A DNA stretch of 64,000 nucleotides from JAKFWI01 sp031398975 (GCA_031398975.1 JANNOI010000028.1:1-64000); one strand, 5' to 3'; shown: positions 1 through 8,459, counted from the stretch's first letter. Notes: generated by a model not told the origin, from the sequence alone. Numbers and translations: made by a program.

Positions 1-279
1 TTGGTCGCCGTAGAGGCTCGACCCCACCATGATGATGGCGCCGGCGATGTGCTGCGCACGTAATAACCGCACGAGCGTGAAGCCGTCGGTGTCTGGCAGG
101 TAATCATCCACCAGCAGCGCGTCATACCGATGGCGCAGCGCACGGCTTATGCCCTCTTCCGCGCAATCAGTGGTCTCGACGTGATAACCGGCATTGTGCA
201 GCGCGCGTTCAATCGCCCAGGATGTCACAGCGTCATCCTGAATAACAAGAACGCGCGGGTTGTTAGCGGGCTGTGGCAT
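1..279 (-). CDS. Response regulator receiver domain protein (5' part only)
   Basis: The first 93 codons of a protein transcribed leftwards out of the window. It begins at an ATG (279-277) as MPQPANNPRVLVIQDDAV and continues open to base 1. The fold reads as a CheY-like receiver: a hydrophobic first strand followed by an acidic pair (D15, D16), then LLVDDYLP with the likely phospho-acceptor Asp at 58 or 59, then a GAIIMVGS strand. Proteins of this family switch activity when a histidine kinase phosphorylates the Asp. The output domain, if any, lies outside the window, so the function cannot be named. Base composition is less GC-rich than in the genes to the right (CAT, GTT and TTA codons are present), which may hint at a different history. 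The 153 bases between this gene and the tRNA hold no other gene. Confidence 0.8.
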   Translation of the reverse strand, partial: MPQPANNPRVLVIQDDAVTSWAIERALHNAGYHVETTDCAEEGISRALRHRYDALLVDDYLPDTDGFTLVRLLRAQHIAGAIIMVGSSLYGDQ

Positions 280-432
280 GGCCGTGAGGATACGCTTAAG
301 ACGTGTCTGGTGTGAAGCGGCGGCCGCGCGAAGCTGCTCTGCGTTTGCGCCAGCCTGACTTCGCCCGATGCGTTCGCTGGCGAAGTGGGGCCTTCCCGTT
401 CGGCGGCCCCAAGGTGCATGGCGGAAGACAGC

Positions 433-763
433 TGGTGCGGGCGGCCGGAATCGAACCGGCACAGGCCTTGCGGCCCTACGGATTTTCGTACCAACTACGG
501 CTTTCGCCGCGCTCATTGATAGCGTTGGCCGCGATCAATGAATTTGTGGTCTGGACTATACCTTCGCCGTGCCGCCGAATAATCGAAGGGTTAGGCGCCG
601 CCCGTCTAGTCTCTACACCTTCTCAGCAGGCGCGCTGCCAAGCTTGGCTCGGGATCGCCATTGAAGGTTTCCCCGACTTTGAGCGGTTCTACGTCTCCGG
701 TTTCCCGAAGCGCACTCAAATTTGGCTTAAGTCCGTTGCGTCTACCAGTTTCGCCACGCCCGC
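433..763 (-). tRNA. tRNA-Leu(UAA), interrupted by a group I intron
   Basis: Read on the minus strand, exon 1 (763-729) starts with acceptor strand GCGGGCG and ends in the anticodon loop with CTT. Exon 2 (486-433) starts AAAA and ends with the matching strand CGCCCGC, discriminator A and an encoded CCA (435-433). After removal of 487-728 the product is 89 nt with anticodon stem ACGGA/TCCGT, loop CTTAAAA (anticodon TAA), a long class II variable arm and a GCCGG-TTCGAAT-CCGGC T arm. This is a complete tRNA-Leu that reads UUA and UUG codons. The interruption falls between U34 and A35. Confidence 0.95.
487..728 (-). ncRNA. Group I self-splicing intron (IC3-like) in tRNA-Leu(UAA)
   Basis: A 242-nt intron with no open reading frame worth naming. 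Its core matches my memory of the cyanobacterial tRNA-Leu(UAA) intron. A P-element-like GATCCCGAGCCAAGC and an R-element-like GAAGGTGTAGAGACTAGACG are both present, followed by an S-like AAGGTATAGTCC. Exon ACTT can pair with intron GAGT to form P1 with the expected U-G wobble at the 5' splice site, and the last intron base (487) is G. The insertion point, U34/A35, is the one used by cyanobacterial and plastid introns. The better-known proteobacterial cases are in tRNA-Arg(CCU) and tRNA-Ile(CAU). Splicing was not tested; the call rests on core motifs and the intact tRNA left after excision. Confidence 0.93.
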
Positions 764-986
764 ATAGCCAAGTGAACCTATAGCTGCACACGCGAAAAAC
801 GCCAAGCGTTATAATGGCCGCCTTGCGGCCGAGTTATTTGTTTTTTCTTGCTTTTTCCGGTCTTTGGCCGGTTTGGCGCGCGTCTTTCGAACACTGATGG
901 CGCAAGCGTCGCGACTTGCGCCGACGGGCGGGATCGGTCAAGGCCTCCTATCTCCGCAGACCCGAGCCCCACGCACGAGACCGCCC

Positions 987-2417
987 ATGGCCTATCCCGA
1001 CCTTGCCCTCCTAATCGACGGCCGCTTCCGCACCGGCGAGGGCCGGGAAAGGGAGCCCGTCCTGAACCCGGCCACCGGGCGGGCCCTGGCTGATCTGCCC
1101 CACGCCAGCCGCGCCGACCTCGACCAGGCCCTGGACGCGAGCGCCCGGGGCTTTGCGGTGTGGCGCGCCAAGACGGCGGCCGAACGCGAGGCGGTGCTGC
1201 GCCGCGGGGCCGATCTGATCCGAGAGCGCCTGGAGGCGATCTCGGAGACCATGACGCTCGAACAGGGCAAGCCGATCGCGGAATCGCGCATCGAGACCGC
1301 CTACGCCGCCGACGTGATCGAATGGTACGCGCAGGAAGGCAGGCGCGCCTATGGCCGCGTCGTGCCGGGGCGCGTGCCGGGCGTGCGGTTCCTGGTGCAG
1401 CCGGAGCCCGTGGGCCCGGCGGCGGCCTTCACCCCATGGAACTTCCCCGCGCTGACGCCGGCGCGCAAGATCGGGGGAGCGCTCGCGGCGGGCTGTTCGC
1501 TGATCCTCAAGCCGGCCGAGGAGACCCCGGGCGCAGCGATCGCGCTGGGCCGGGCGCTGACCGACGCAGGCCTGCCGCCGGGCGTGTTGAATATCGTGTT
1601 CGGCAAGGCCGCGGACGTCTCCGCCCACCTGATCGCCTCGCCGATTATCCGCAAGATTTCCTTCACCGGCTCGATCGCGGTGGGCAAGCACCTGACGCGG
1701 CTGGCGGCCGATGGGCTGAAGCGGGTGACGATGGAGTTGGGCGGGCACGCCCCGGTGCTTGTGTTCGACGATGTGGACCCCGAAGCCGTCGCCTCCCTGC
1801 TGGCGGCGGGCAAGTTCCGCAATGCGGGCCAGGTGTGCGTGTCGCCCTCGCGCTTTTTCGTGCAGGCGAAATCCTATGCCCGCTTCACCGAACGCTTCGC
1901 CGAAGTCGCGCGGGCGCTCAAAGTGGGGGACGGGCTCGAGCCGGGCGTGCAGATGGGCCCGATGGCCAATGCGCGCCGCGTCGAGGCGATGGAGCGCTTC
2001 ACCGCCGACGCCGTGGCGCGGGGCGCTACCGTGCGCGCGGGCGGCGCCCGGCTTGGCAATCAAGGCTTCTACTTCCAGCCGACGGTGGTCGCCGATCCCC
2101 CCGATGACTCGCTGCTGATGCAGGAAGAGCCGTTCGGCCCGATCGCCCCGATCGTGGCGTTCGACACGCTGGAGGAGGCGGTCGCGCGCGCCAACGCCCT
2201 GCCCTACGGCCTTGCGGCGTACGCTTTCGCGGCCTCCGCCAAGACGGTCGCGGCGGTGGGCCGGTCGCTGGAGGCGGGCATGGTGGGGGTGAACACGTTG
2301 GCCATCTCCAATCCGGACACGCCCTTTGGCGGGGTCAAGGAGAGCGGGCTGGGGGCCGAAGGCGGCGTCGAGGGCCTGGCCGCCTATTTCGATACGAAGC
2401 TGATCGCCGAGGGCTGA
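987..2417 (+). CDS. NAD(P)-dependent aldehyde dehydrogenase, succinate-semialdehyde dehydrogenase type
   Basis: A 476-aa soluble aldehyde dehydrogenase. It carries FTPWNFP in the cofactor-binding region, the general-base Glu at residue 250 in MELGGHAP, the catalytic Cys at residue 284 in NAGQVCVSPSR, and the C-terminal EEPFGP and PFGGVKESG motifs. Length and sequence fit the GabD/aldehyde dehydrogenase group that oxidises semialdehydes to acids, but the exact substrate cannot be fixed from sequence. The ATG at 987 (MAYPDLALLIDG) is chosen because the frame upstream, although open to 864, is unlike family N-termini. It stands alone; no GABA or amine catabolic genes are adjacent. Its stop codon lies inside a 14-bp tandem duplication. 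Confidence 0.93.
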   Translation: MAYPDLALLIDGRFRTGEGREREPVLNPATGRALADLPHASRADLDQALDASARGFAVWRAKTAAEREAVLRRGADLIRERLEAISETMTLEQGKPIAESRIETAYAADVIEWYAQEGRRAYGRVVPGRVPGVRFLVQPEPVGPAAAFTPWNFPALTPARKIGGALAAGCSLILKPAEETPGAAIALGRALTDAGLPPGVLNIVFGKAADVSAHLIASPIIRKISFTGSIAVGKHLTRLAADGLKRVTMELGGHAPVLVFDDVDPEAVASLLAAGKFRNAGQVCVSPSRFFVQAKSYARFTERFAEVARALKVGDGLEPGVQMGPMANARRVEAMERFTADAVARGATVRAGGARLGNQGFYFQPTVVADPPDDSLLMQEEPFGPIAPIVAFDTLEEAVARANALPYGLAAYAFAASAKTVAAVGRSLEAGMVGVNTLAISNPDTPFGGVKESGLGAEGGVEGLAAYFDTKLIAEG

Positions 2418-2427
2418 TCGCCGAGGG
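2400..2427 (+). repeat. 14-bp perfect tandem duplication at the end of the aldehyde dehydrogenase gene
   Basis: CTGATCGCCGAGGG occurs at 2400-2413 and again at 2414-2427, followed by a further CTG. The stop TGA (2415-2417) sits in the second unit, so the duplication affects only the last codons and the trailer. The DNA after it (2440-2470) is a low-complexity GCGGGC run. Confidence 0.85.
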
Positions 2428-2561
2428 CTGGGGCCGCATTCGCGGGCGCGCGCGGGCGCGGGCGCGGGTTCGTTAACGCTCGATTTGGCGCATCGGCGCG
2501 GCTATGCCTGCGGCGCGGCGCGGCGCGCGCCCGCCTCCCTCTCCGTTTGCGCAGGCCTCCC

Positions 2562-4196
2562 GTGACTGCACCCACCCTCGAGCGTTTCCGCCCCGGCTTC
2601 GACGCCTGGCGCGAAGCGACGCTTTCGCCGATGAAGTTCGCGACCTTCCGCACGCTGTGGTTCGCCTCGGTGACGGCCAATCTCGGCTCGGTGGTGCAGG
2701 CGGTGGGCGCGGCCTGGATGATGAGCGAGATCGCCGGCTCGCCCGACATGGTGGCGCTGGTGCAGACGGCGGCGACCGCGCCGATGGTGGTCCTATCGCT
2801 CGTGGGCGGGGCGCTCGCCGATATCAGCGACCGGCGCGCGCTGATGGTGTGGGCGCAGGTGCTGGGCCTCGTGACCGCGGGGGCGCTGGCGACGTTGGGC
2901 TTTCTGGGCCTGATCACGCCCTCGATTCTGCTGGGCATGACGCTGCTGATCGGGTGCTCGGCCGCGCTGCACCAGCCGGCCTGGCAGGCCGCGGTCGGCG
3001 ATCTGGTGACGAGGGCCACCCTGCCCGCCGCGATCGCGCTCAATGCGCTCGCCTTCAACCTGGCGCGCAGCCTGGGGCCGGCGCTGGGCGGGGTGGTGGT
3101 GGCGGCGGCCGGCGCGCCGTTCGCCTTCGCTATCAACGCGGTTTCCTATGTGGGCCTGATCGCGGCGCTGATCGTGTGGAAGCGGCCCGCCTCCACCCCC
3201 GCCTTGCCGCCCGAGCCGATCGTGACCGCGATGATCGCGGGGCTGCGCTATGTGAGCCTTTCGCCGGCGATCACGGGCGTGCTGGCGCGGGGCGCGGCGT
3301 TCGGCTTTTCGGCGGGAGCGGTCTACGCGCTGCTGCCGGTGATCGCGCGCGACAAGCTGGGCGGGGGGGCGCTGTCCTACGGCCTGCTGCTGTGCGGGTT
3401 CGGCGTCGGCTCGATGATCGCGGCGCTGCTAACGGCCCGGCTGCGCGCGCAGATCGGCGCGGAGCGGCTGGTCCGGTTCGGCGTCGTGACCTTCGCGCTG
3501 GCCACCGCGATCACGGGGCTGAGCACCTCGGCGCCCTTCACCGTGCTTGCCCTGATCGCGGCTGGGGCGGCCTGGATCCTTGTCCTGGCCACGTTCGCGA
3601 CCGGGCTGCAGATGTCATGCCCGCGCTGGGTGGTGGGACGGGCTGTGGCGATCGGCCAGGCCTGCAATCTCGGCGGCCTGGCGACCGGCTCGGCGGTCTG
3701 GGGGGCGCTGGCGAAGGAGGGGGATCTGGCGTGGGTGTTCGGGGCCGCAGCGCTCGCCGCGCTCGCCTCTGCGCTGCTCGAGCGCGTGTTCCCGCTGCCG
3801 GAATTCGACGGGTTCGACCTGCGCCCCGGCTCGCGCATGCCGATGGCCGCGCCGGCCGCCGCCGTCGATCCGCGCACCGGGCCGATCGTCGTGGAGGTGG
3901 AATATGACGTCCACCCCGAGGCTGCCGCCGATTTCCTCACCGCCATGCACGAAGTGGGGCGCATCCGCCGCCGCGACGGCGCGCGCCGCTGGAGCATCCA
4001 GCAAGACCTCGACGCCCCGGCCCGCTGGGTCGAGCGCTTCCACAGCCCGACCTGGATGGAGCACCTGCGCCGGCAAAGCCGCGTGACGATGTCGGACCAG
4101 GCCGCGCGGGACCGCGCACTCTCCTTCCACAACGGCGCCCCGCCCGTAATCCGGCGTATGGCCGAACGCCCGCCCGGCTCCGAACCGCTCGAGTGA
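2562..4196 (+). CDS. MFS exporter of the EntS/MFS_3 type with C-terminal alpha-beta domain
   Basis: A major facilitator protein of about 544 aa. Residues about 20-405 form a set of hydrophobic helices with the inter-helix motif GGALADISDRRALMV. The segment after about 420 (IVVEVEYDVHPEAAADF... through WSIQQDLDAPARWVERFHS) is soluble and resembles the ferredoxin-like domain found at the end of MFS_3 (PF05977) transporters. Such proteins export small molecules, siderophores in the EntS case; the substrate here is unknown and no siderophore genes are nearby. The GTG at 2562 is taken as start because AGG lies about 8 bases upstream. A TTG at 2547 in the same frame is the alternative. Confidence 0.85.
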   Translation: MTAPTLERFRPGFDAWREATLSPMKFATFRTLWFASVTANLGSVVQAVGAAWMMSEIAGSPDMVALVQTAATAPMVVLSLVGGALADISDRRALMVWAQVLGLVTAGALATLGFLGLITPSILLGMTLLIGCSAALHQPAWQAAVGDLVTRATLPAAIALNALAFNLARSLGPALGGVVVAAAGAPFAFAINAVSYVGLIAALIVWKRPASTPALPPEPIVTAMIAGLRYVSLSPAITGVLARGAAFGFSAGAVYALLPVIARDKLGGGALSYGLLLCGFGVGSMIAALLTARLRAQIGAERLVRFGVVTFALATAITGLSTSAPFTVLALIAAGAAWILVLATFATGLQMSCPRWVVGRAVAIGQACNLGGLATGSAVWGALAKEGDLAWVFGAAALAALASALLERVFPLPEFDGFDLRPGSRMPMAAPAAAVDPRTGPIVVEVEYDVHPEAAADFLTAMHEVGRIRRRDGARRWSIQQDLDAPARWVERFHSPTWMEHLRRQSRVTMSDQAARDRALSFHNGAPPVIRRMAERPPGSEPLE

Positions 4197-4252
4197 GCGG
4201 GGGACGTCCGGCGCACTTGACCCGGGCGTGAACAAATGTAGAACATATCGCC

Positions 4253-5488
4253 ATGAGCCCGTTGCGAAAAAAACTCGCCATCCTGGCCGATGCGGCCAAA
4301 TACGACGCGTCTTGCGCCTCCAGCGGGGGCGCCAAGCGGGACTCGGGGCCCGCCAAAGGCGGGCGCGGCATCGGCTCGGTGACCGGGTCCGGCATTTGCC
4401 ATTCCTACGCGCCGGACGGGCGCTGCATCTCGCTGCTGAAAATCCTCCTGACGAATTACTGCCTCTACGATTGCGCCTTCTGCATCAATCGCCGCTCCAG
4501 CAACGTGGCCCGCGCGCGCTTCACCGCCGAAGAGGTCGTCACGCTGACGCTCGATTTCTACAAGCGCAATTATATCGAGGGTCTGTTCCTCTCCTCCGGC
4601 ATCATCCAGAGCGCCGATTACACGATGGAGATGCTGGCGCGCGTCGCGCGACTGCTGCGGGAGGAGCACGCGTTCCGCGGCTATATCCACCTGAAGGCCA
4701 TCGCCGGGGCGAGCCCGGACCTGCTGGCCGAAGCCGCCCGCCACGCGGACCGGCTTTCGGTGAACGTCGAGATCCCGGAAGAGGCAGGCCTGCGCAAGCT
4801 CGCGCCGGAGAAGGACCCGGGCGTGATCCGCGCCGCCATGGCCCGGCTGCGCCTGGGCATCGAGGCCGGCAAGGACCATGCGCGCACCGTCAAAGCCCCG
4901 CCCTTCGCGCCCGCGGGCCAAAGCACGCAGATGGTGGTAGGCGCCGACGATTCCGATGATCGCGCGGTGCTGGAGGCGGCCGGGCGCCTTTATGGCGGCT
5001 ATAAGTTGAAGCGCGTCTATTATTCGGCCTTCAGCCCAATCCCCGCGCCCAGCCCCGTCACGCCGCTGAAGCCCGCGCCCCTGATGCGCGAGCATCGGCT
5101 CTACCAAGCCGATTGGATGCTGCGCTTTTATGGCTTCGAGCGGAGCGAGATCGTCACCGGCGCCGATGGCATGCTCGATCTCGAGATCGATCCCAAGCTC
5201 GCCTGGGCGCTGGCCGCCCGCCACCTGTTCCCGCTCGACGTCAATTCTGCGAGCCGGGAGATGCTGCTGCGGGTTCCGGGCCTGGGCGTGCGCGCGGTGG
5301 ACCGGATCGTGGCGGCGCGCCGGGTCAAGCGGCTGCGGCTTGCGGATGTGGGCGCGATGACGCGCTCGCTGAAGGTGAGCCGGGCCTTCCTCGTGGCCGC
5401 CGATTGGCGCCCGACCGCCCTGCTGGACGACGCCCGTCTGCGCGAGCGCGTGGCGCCGCGCCCGGCGCAGCAGGAGCTGTTCGCGTGA
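4253..5488 (+). CDS. Radical SAM protein, putative DNA modification/repair family
   Basis: A 411-aa radical SAM enzyme. The iron-sulfur motif is CX3CX2C with C70, C74 and C77 in CLYDCAFC. The C-terminal third contains a helix-hairpin-helix-like segment (LLRVPGLGVRAVDRIVAARR, about residues 336-355), which usually binds DNA. This family is commonly annotated as a putative DNA modification/repair radical SAM protein, and its reaction is unknown to me. The last base of its stop region overlaps the GTG of the UdgX gene (GTGA at 5485-5488), so the two are translationally coupled. The pairing with UdgX recurs in other bacteria, which argues for a joint role on damaged or modified DNA. Confidence 0.9.
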   Translation: MSPLRKKLAILADAAKYDASCASSGGAKRDSGPAKGGRGIGSVTGSGICHSYAPDGRCISLLKILLTNYCLYDCAFCINRRSSNVARARFTAEEVVTLTLDFYKRNYIEGLFLSSGIIQSADYTMEMLARVARLLREEHAFRGYIHLKAIAGASPDLLAEAARHADRLSVNVEIPEEAGLRKLAPEKDPGVIRAAMARLRLGIEAGKDHARTVKAPPFAPAGQSTQMVVGADDSDDRAVLEAAGRLYGGYKLKRVYYSAFSPIPAPSPVTPLKPAPLMREHRLYQADWMLRFYGFERSEIVTGADGMLDLEIDPKLAWALAARHLFPLDVNSASREMLLRVPGLGVRAVDRIVAARRVKRLRLADVGAMTRSLKVSRAFLVAADWRPTALLDDARLRERVAPRPAQQELFA

Positions 5489-6927
5489 CCCGCGCCGTGG
5501 CGCTTGCGCCCGACGCCGACTTCGAGGCCTGGCGCGCAGCGGTGCGGGGCCCCCTGCGCGCGGGCGCCCCGCCCCAGGCCGTCGTGTTCGCAAGCGAAAC
5601 GGACGATCTGTTCGCACCCCCCGCCGTCCCGGAAGAGGCGGGCGCGCCGGCGCGGATGCCCGCCGCCTTCGTTGCGCTGGCGCGCGATGCGGCTGAGCAT
5701 AGCGATCCCGGGCGCTTCGCGCTGCTCTACCGGCTGGCCTTCCGGGTTCGCGCGGACCCGCGCGTGCTGCAGGACGCCTCCGATCCCGACCAGCGCGCCG
5801 CGGAACGGCTGGCGCGCGCGGTGCGCCGCGACCGCCACAAGATGACGGCCTTCGTCCGCTTCCGCGCCATCGCCGAGGCGGGTGGCGAGCGCTTTTTGGC
5901 CTGGTACGAGCCCGACCATTACATCGTGCGTTCAACCGCGGCCTTCTTTGTGCGCCGCTTTGCGGCGATGCGCTGGTCCATCCTGACGCCGCGCCTGAGC
6001 GTGGTGTGGGACGGGGCCGAGCTGTGCTTCGGCCCGGGCGGGGACCGCGCGCAGGCGCCGCGCGAGGATGCGTGCGAGGAGGATTGGCGGACCTATTACG
6101 CCAGCATCTTCAACCCCGCACGGCTGAACCTGGCCGCGATGCGCAAGGAGATGCCGAAGAAGCGATGGCGGAACCTGCCGGAGGCCTCCCTCCTTGCAGA
6201 CCTGACGGCCGCCGCAGCCGCAAGGACAGACGCGATGCTCGACGCCAAGCCCGAACGCCCGCGCAAGCGCGCCGGGGCCGCCCACGCCGCACTCCGGCCC
6301 GCCGCGCGCGCCGCCGGGGATCTCCGGGGCGACGCCGAGCCGCGCCCCGCGCCCCAGACGCTGCCCAGCCTGGCGGCGGCGCTGCAGGCCTGCCGGGCCT
6401 GCCCGCTCTGGGCGGACGCCACCCAAGCCGTGCCGGGAGAGGGGCCGGGGCCGGCCCGCCTTCTGCTCGTGGGCGAACAGCCGGGCGATCAGGAGGACCT
6501 TGCAGGGCGCCCCTTCGTGGGCCCGGCGGGCAAGGTGCTGGACCGCGCGCTCGCGGCCGCCGGGATCGCGCGCGCCGAGGCTTACGTCACGAACGCCGTG
6601 AAGCATTTCAAGCACGAGCCGCGCGGGCGGATGCGGCTGCACAAGCGGCCCGACCGGGGCGAGGTGGAGGCGTGCCGCTGGTGGCTGGACCGCGAGATCG
6701 CGCTGGTGCGGCCGGAGCTGATCGTGGCGCTGGGGGCGACCGCGGCGTTCAGCCTGCTGGGCCATACGGGCGCGCTGAAGGACGTGCGCGGCGCGATCCG
6801 GCCCGGGCGCGGGGGCGCGCGCGTGCTGGCGACCATCCACCCCTCCTACCTGCTGCGCCTGCCCGACGAGGCGGCCAAGCGCGCCGAGTTCGACCGCTTT
6901 GTCGCCGATCTTCGCCTTGCCGCGTGA
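5485..6927 (+). CDS. udgX: UdgX-family uracil-DNA-binding protein fused to a DUF4130 domain
   Basis: A 480-aa protein. The N-terminal half (about 1-240) matches DUF4130, of unknown function and often found beside the radical SAM partner. A charged Ala/Arg-rich linker (about 250-305) follows, then a family-4-like uracil-DNA glycosylase domain starting with CRACPLW. The active-site strand is GEQPGDQED (330-338) followed by GRPFVGPAGKVLD. UdgX proteins excise uracil and stay covalently attached through a His in a KRRIH loop. Here the loop reads RMRLH and the His is kept at residue 386. The start GTG at 5485 overlaps the radical SAM stop. The gene ends 4 bases before the convergent mipZ. Confidence 0.9.
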   Translation: MTRAVALAPDADFEAWRAAVRGPLRAGAPPQAVVFASETDDLFAPPAVPEEAGAPARMPAAFVALARDAAEHSDPGRFALLYRLAFRVRADPRVLQDASDPDQRAAERLARAVRRDRHKMTAFVRFRAIAEAGGERFLAWYEPDHYIVRSTAAFFVRRFAAMRWSILTPRLSVVWDGAELCFGPGGDRAQAPREDACEEDWRTYYASIFNPARLNLAAMRKEMPKKRWRNLPEASLLADLTAAAAARTDAMLDAKPERPRKRAGAAHAALRPAARAAGDLRGDAEPRPAPQTLPSLAAALQACRACPLWADATQAVPGEGPGPARLLLVGEQPGDQEDLAGRPFVGPAGKVLDRALAAAGIARAEAYVTNAVKHFKHEPRGRMRLHKRPDRGEVEACRWWLDREIALVRPELIVALGATAAFSLLGHTGALKDVRGAIRPGRGGARVLATIHPSYLLRLPDEAAKRAEFDRFVADLRLAA

Positions 6928-6931
6928 GCCT

Positions 6932-7807
6932 TCAAAACCGGAGCCGTTCGCCCTCGAGGCCCGGCAGCTTCAGCGCGATCAGGAAATCGCGCACCTCCTG
7001 GCGCGCCGCGACATGGCCCATGCGCAGGCCGGCCTCGGCGCCCTCCTCCGTCACGTCCAGCAGCGTCAGCCCCTGGGGAAACATCTCCCGGAACACCACC
7101 CGCTCGGAAAAGCCCGGCGCGATGCGAAAGCCGATCCGGGTGGAGAGCGCAACCAGCGCCTCGCCCACCTTCTGCTTGTTCTTGGCCTCGATTTTCGAGG
7201 CCGAGAGGCGGTTGCGCAGCAATACCCAATCGATCGGGCGGCGCGCGGCCTGGGCCTTTTGCTTTCGGCTCTCCCAGACCATCTCCGCATAGAAGCTCGG
7301 CCGCACCACCTCGAAGGTCAGCGGATCGACGTCCCCCAGCAGGTCGAAATCGACGAAACTGTCGTTCATCGGCGTGATCAGGGTGTCCGCGCAGGCGTGC
7401 ACGAGGCGCGCGTAATGGGTGTCCCCGCCCGGGCTGTCGATGACGATATGCTCGCACCGCTCCGACAGAATCAGCATCGCATCGTTGAACAGGCAGGTTT
7501 CTTCGGTCTCGGCGCTCGGCTTGTGCGCGCTCAGGCTCGCGCGCACCTCCGCGATCTGGGGCATGGGCAGGCCCGCCCCGCGCGCCCGCACCCAGGCGCG
7601 GCGGTTTTCCACATAGCGGGTGAGCGAACGCTGGCGGATGTCGAGATCGATCACGCCCACCCGCTTGCCCATGCGCAGCAGCGCCACCGTCAGGTGCATC
7701 GCGATGGTGGACTTGCCCGCGCCCCCCTTCTCGTTGCCGACGACGACGACATGCGCCAGGCGCGTCTCCAGCGCCGCCTCCGGCTCGGGCGGGGGCTCGT
7801 GTTTCAT
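6932..7807 (-). CDS. mipZ: MipZ, ParA-like division-site positioning ATPase
   Basis: A 291-aa ParA/MinD superfamily ATPase. The deviant Walker A is KGGAGKST at residues 27-34, followed by the MipZ-typical VGVIDLDIRQRSLTRYVENR. Walker B-like VIDSPGGDTHYARL and the NDSFVDFDLLG stretch also fit MipZ. In Caulobacter MipZ binds the ParB-origin complex, forms a bipolar gradient and blocks FtsZ polymerisation away from midcell. ATG 7807 is preceded by GAGG at good spacing. The SPOR-domain gene ends 7 bases upstream, so the two form one transcript, probably driven from the promoter with the CtrA-type box at 8483. The 3' end converges on udgX. Confidence 0.93.
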   Translation of the reverse strand: MKHEPPPEPEAALETRLAHVVVVGNEKGGAGKSTIAMHLTVALLRMGKRVGVIDLDIRQRSLTRYVENRRAWVRARGAGLPMPQIAEVRASLSAHKPSAETEETCLFNDAMLILSERCEHIVIDSPGGDTHYARLVHACADTLITPMNDSFVDFDLLGDVDPLTFEVVRPSFYAEMVWESRKQKAQAARRPIDWVLLRNRLSASKIEAKNKQKVGEALVALSTRIGFRIAPGFSERVVFREMFPQGLTLLDVTEEGAEAGLRMGHVAARQEVRDFLIALKLPGLEGERLRF

Positions 7808-7814
7808 CGACCCC

Positions 7815-8459
7815 TCATGCAGGCGCTTTTGCGGGCTTTTTCGCCGGCGCGGGGGCCTCCCCCTCGAACGCCGCCGGCGCGCACGCGACGCCCATGGCGG
7901 CGAAGGCGGTGCAATGGCCGCGCACGCTGTCTTCGTCCGTGAAAGGGCCCGCCAGCAGGCGCACGCCCCCGCGCGGGCCCGGCGCGATGCGCGGGACAAG
8001 CCCCTTGGTGGCCACCGGATCTGAAAGCGCCAGCTCCGACCAGATGGCCGCGGCCAGGAACGGATTGTCGAAACGCCCCAGCTCCATCGCATAGCTCACC
8101 GAGGGCGGCAGCGGGCCGGGCGGGGGCTCGGCCGGCGCGGCGAGGGTGGGCCATGACGGGGCGCCCTCCAGGGCAAGCGCCTGATGCGTCAGCGCGCCGT
8201 GCACGGCAGGGGCCTCACCGGGCGGCGGCGGGGCGGGCGTCTCCGCCAGCAGGCCGCGCAACACCCCGATCTCGGGGCTGGAGAACACCGGATCGTCCGC
8301 GCCGACCGCCTCGAGCTGGGCGGCGAGGGCCGCGGCCAGCGCCTGGGCGCGCCCGCTCGCTTGCGCCTGCGCCAGCGGCGCGCAGCCCGAACCGCCCGCA
8401 GCGAGCGCCACAACGAGCGCCAGCGCGAGTCGCTGCGGCGTCAAGGTGTCGTAAATCAT
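7815..8459 (-). CDS. SPOR-domain-like envelope protein upstream of mipZ
   Basis: A 214-aa protein with a hydrophobic N-terminal export signal (residues 10-23) and a Cys at 26 (GGSGC) that could be a lipidation site, although the lipobox is weak. A Pro/Ala-rich middle leads to a C-terminal SPOR-like domain: SYAMELGRFDNPFLAAAIW, VRLLAGPF and a final strand around MGVACAP. SPOR domains bind denuded glycan strands of septal peptidoglycan. Co-transcription with mipZ therefore suggests a role at the division site. This functional link is inferred from context. The protein extends past SPOR with a Lys/Ala-rich tail. Confidence 0.7.
   Translation of the reverse strand: MIYDTLTPQRLALALVVALAAGGSGCAPLAQAQASGRAQALAAALAAQLEAVGADDPVFSSPEIGVLRGLLAETPAPPPPGEAPAVHGALTHQALALEGAPSWPTLAAPAEPPPGPLPPSVSYAMELGRFDNPFLAAAIWSELALSDPVATKGLVPRIAPGPRGGVRLLAGPFTDEDSVRGHCTAFAAMGVACAPAAFEGEAPAPAKKPAKAPA

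Noticed and set aside
303..767. Open frame of 154 codons on the plus strand across the tRNA region
   Set aside because: It runs antisense through the tRNA exons and intron; the RNA gene explains the sequence.
2440..2470. GCGGGC run that could be read as a repeat array
   Set aside because: Simple low-complexity sequence with no spacers; not CRISPR.
3377..5935. Very long minus-strand frame (852 codons) across the MFS and radical SAM genes
   Set aside because: A GC-rich shadow of real plus-strand genes; the translation is Arg/Pro/Gly-rich low-complexity with no motif.
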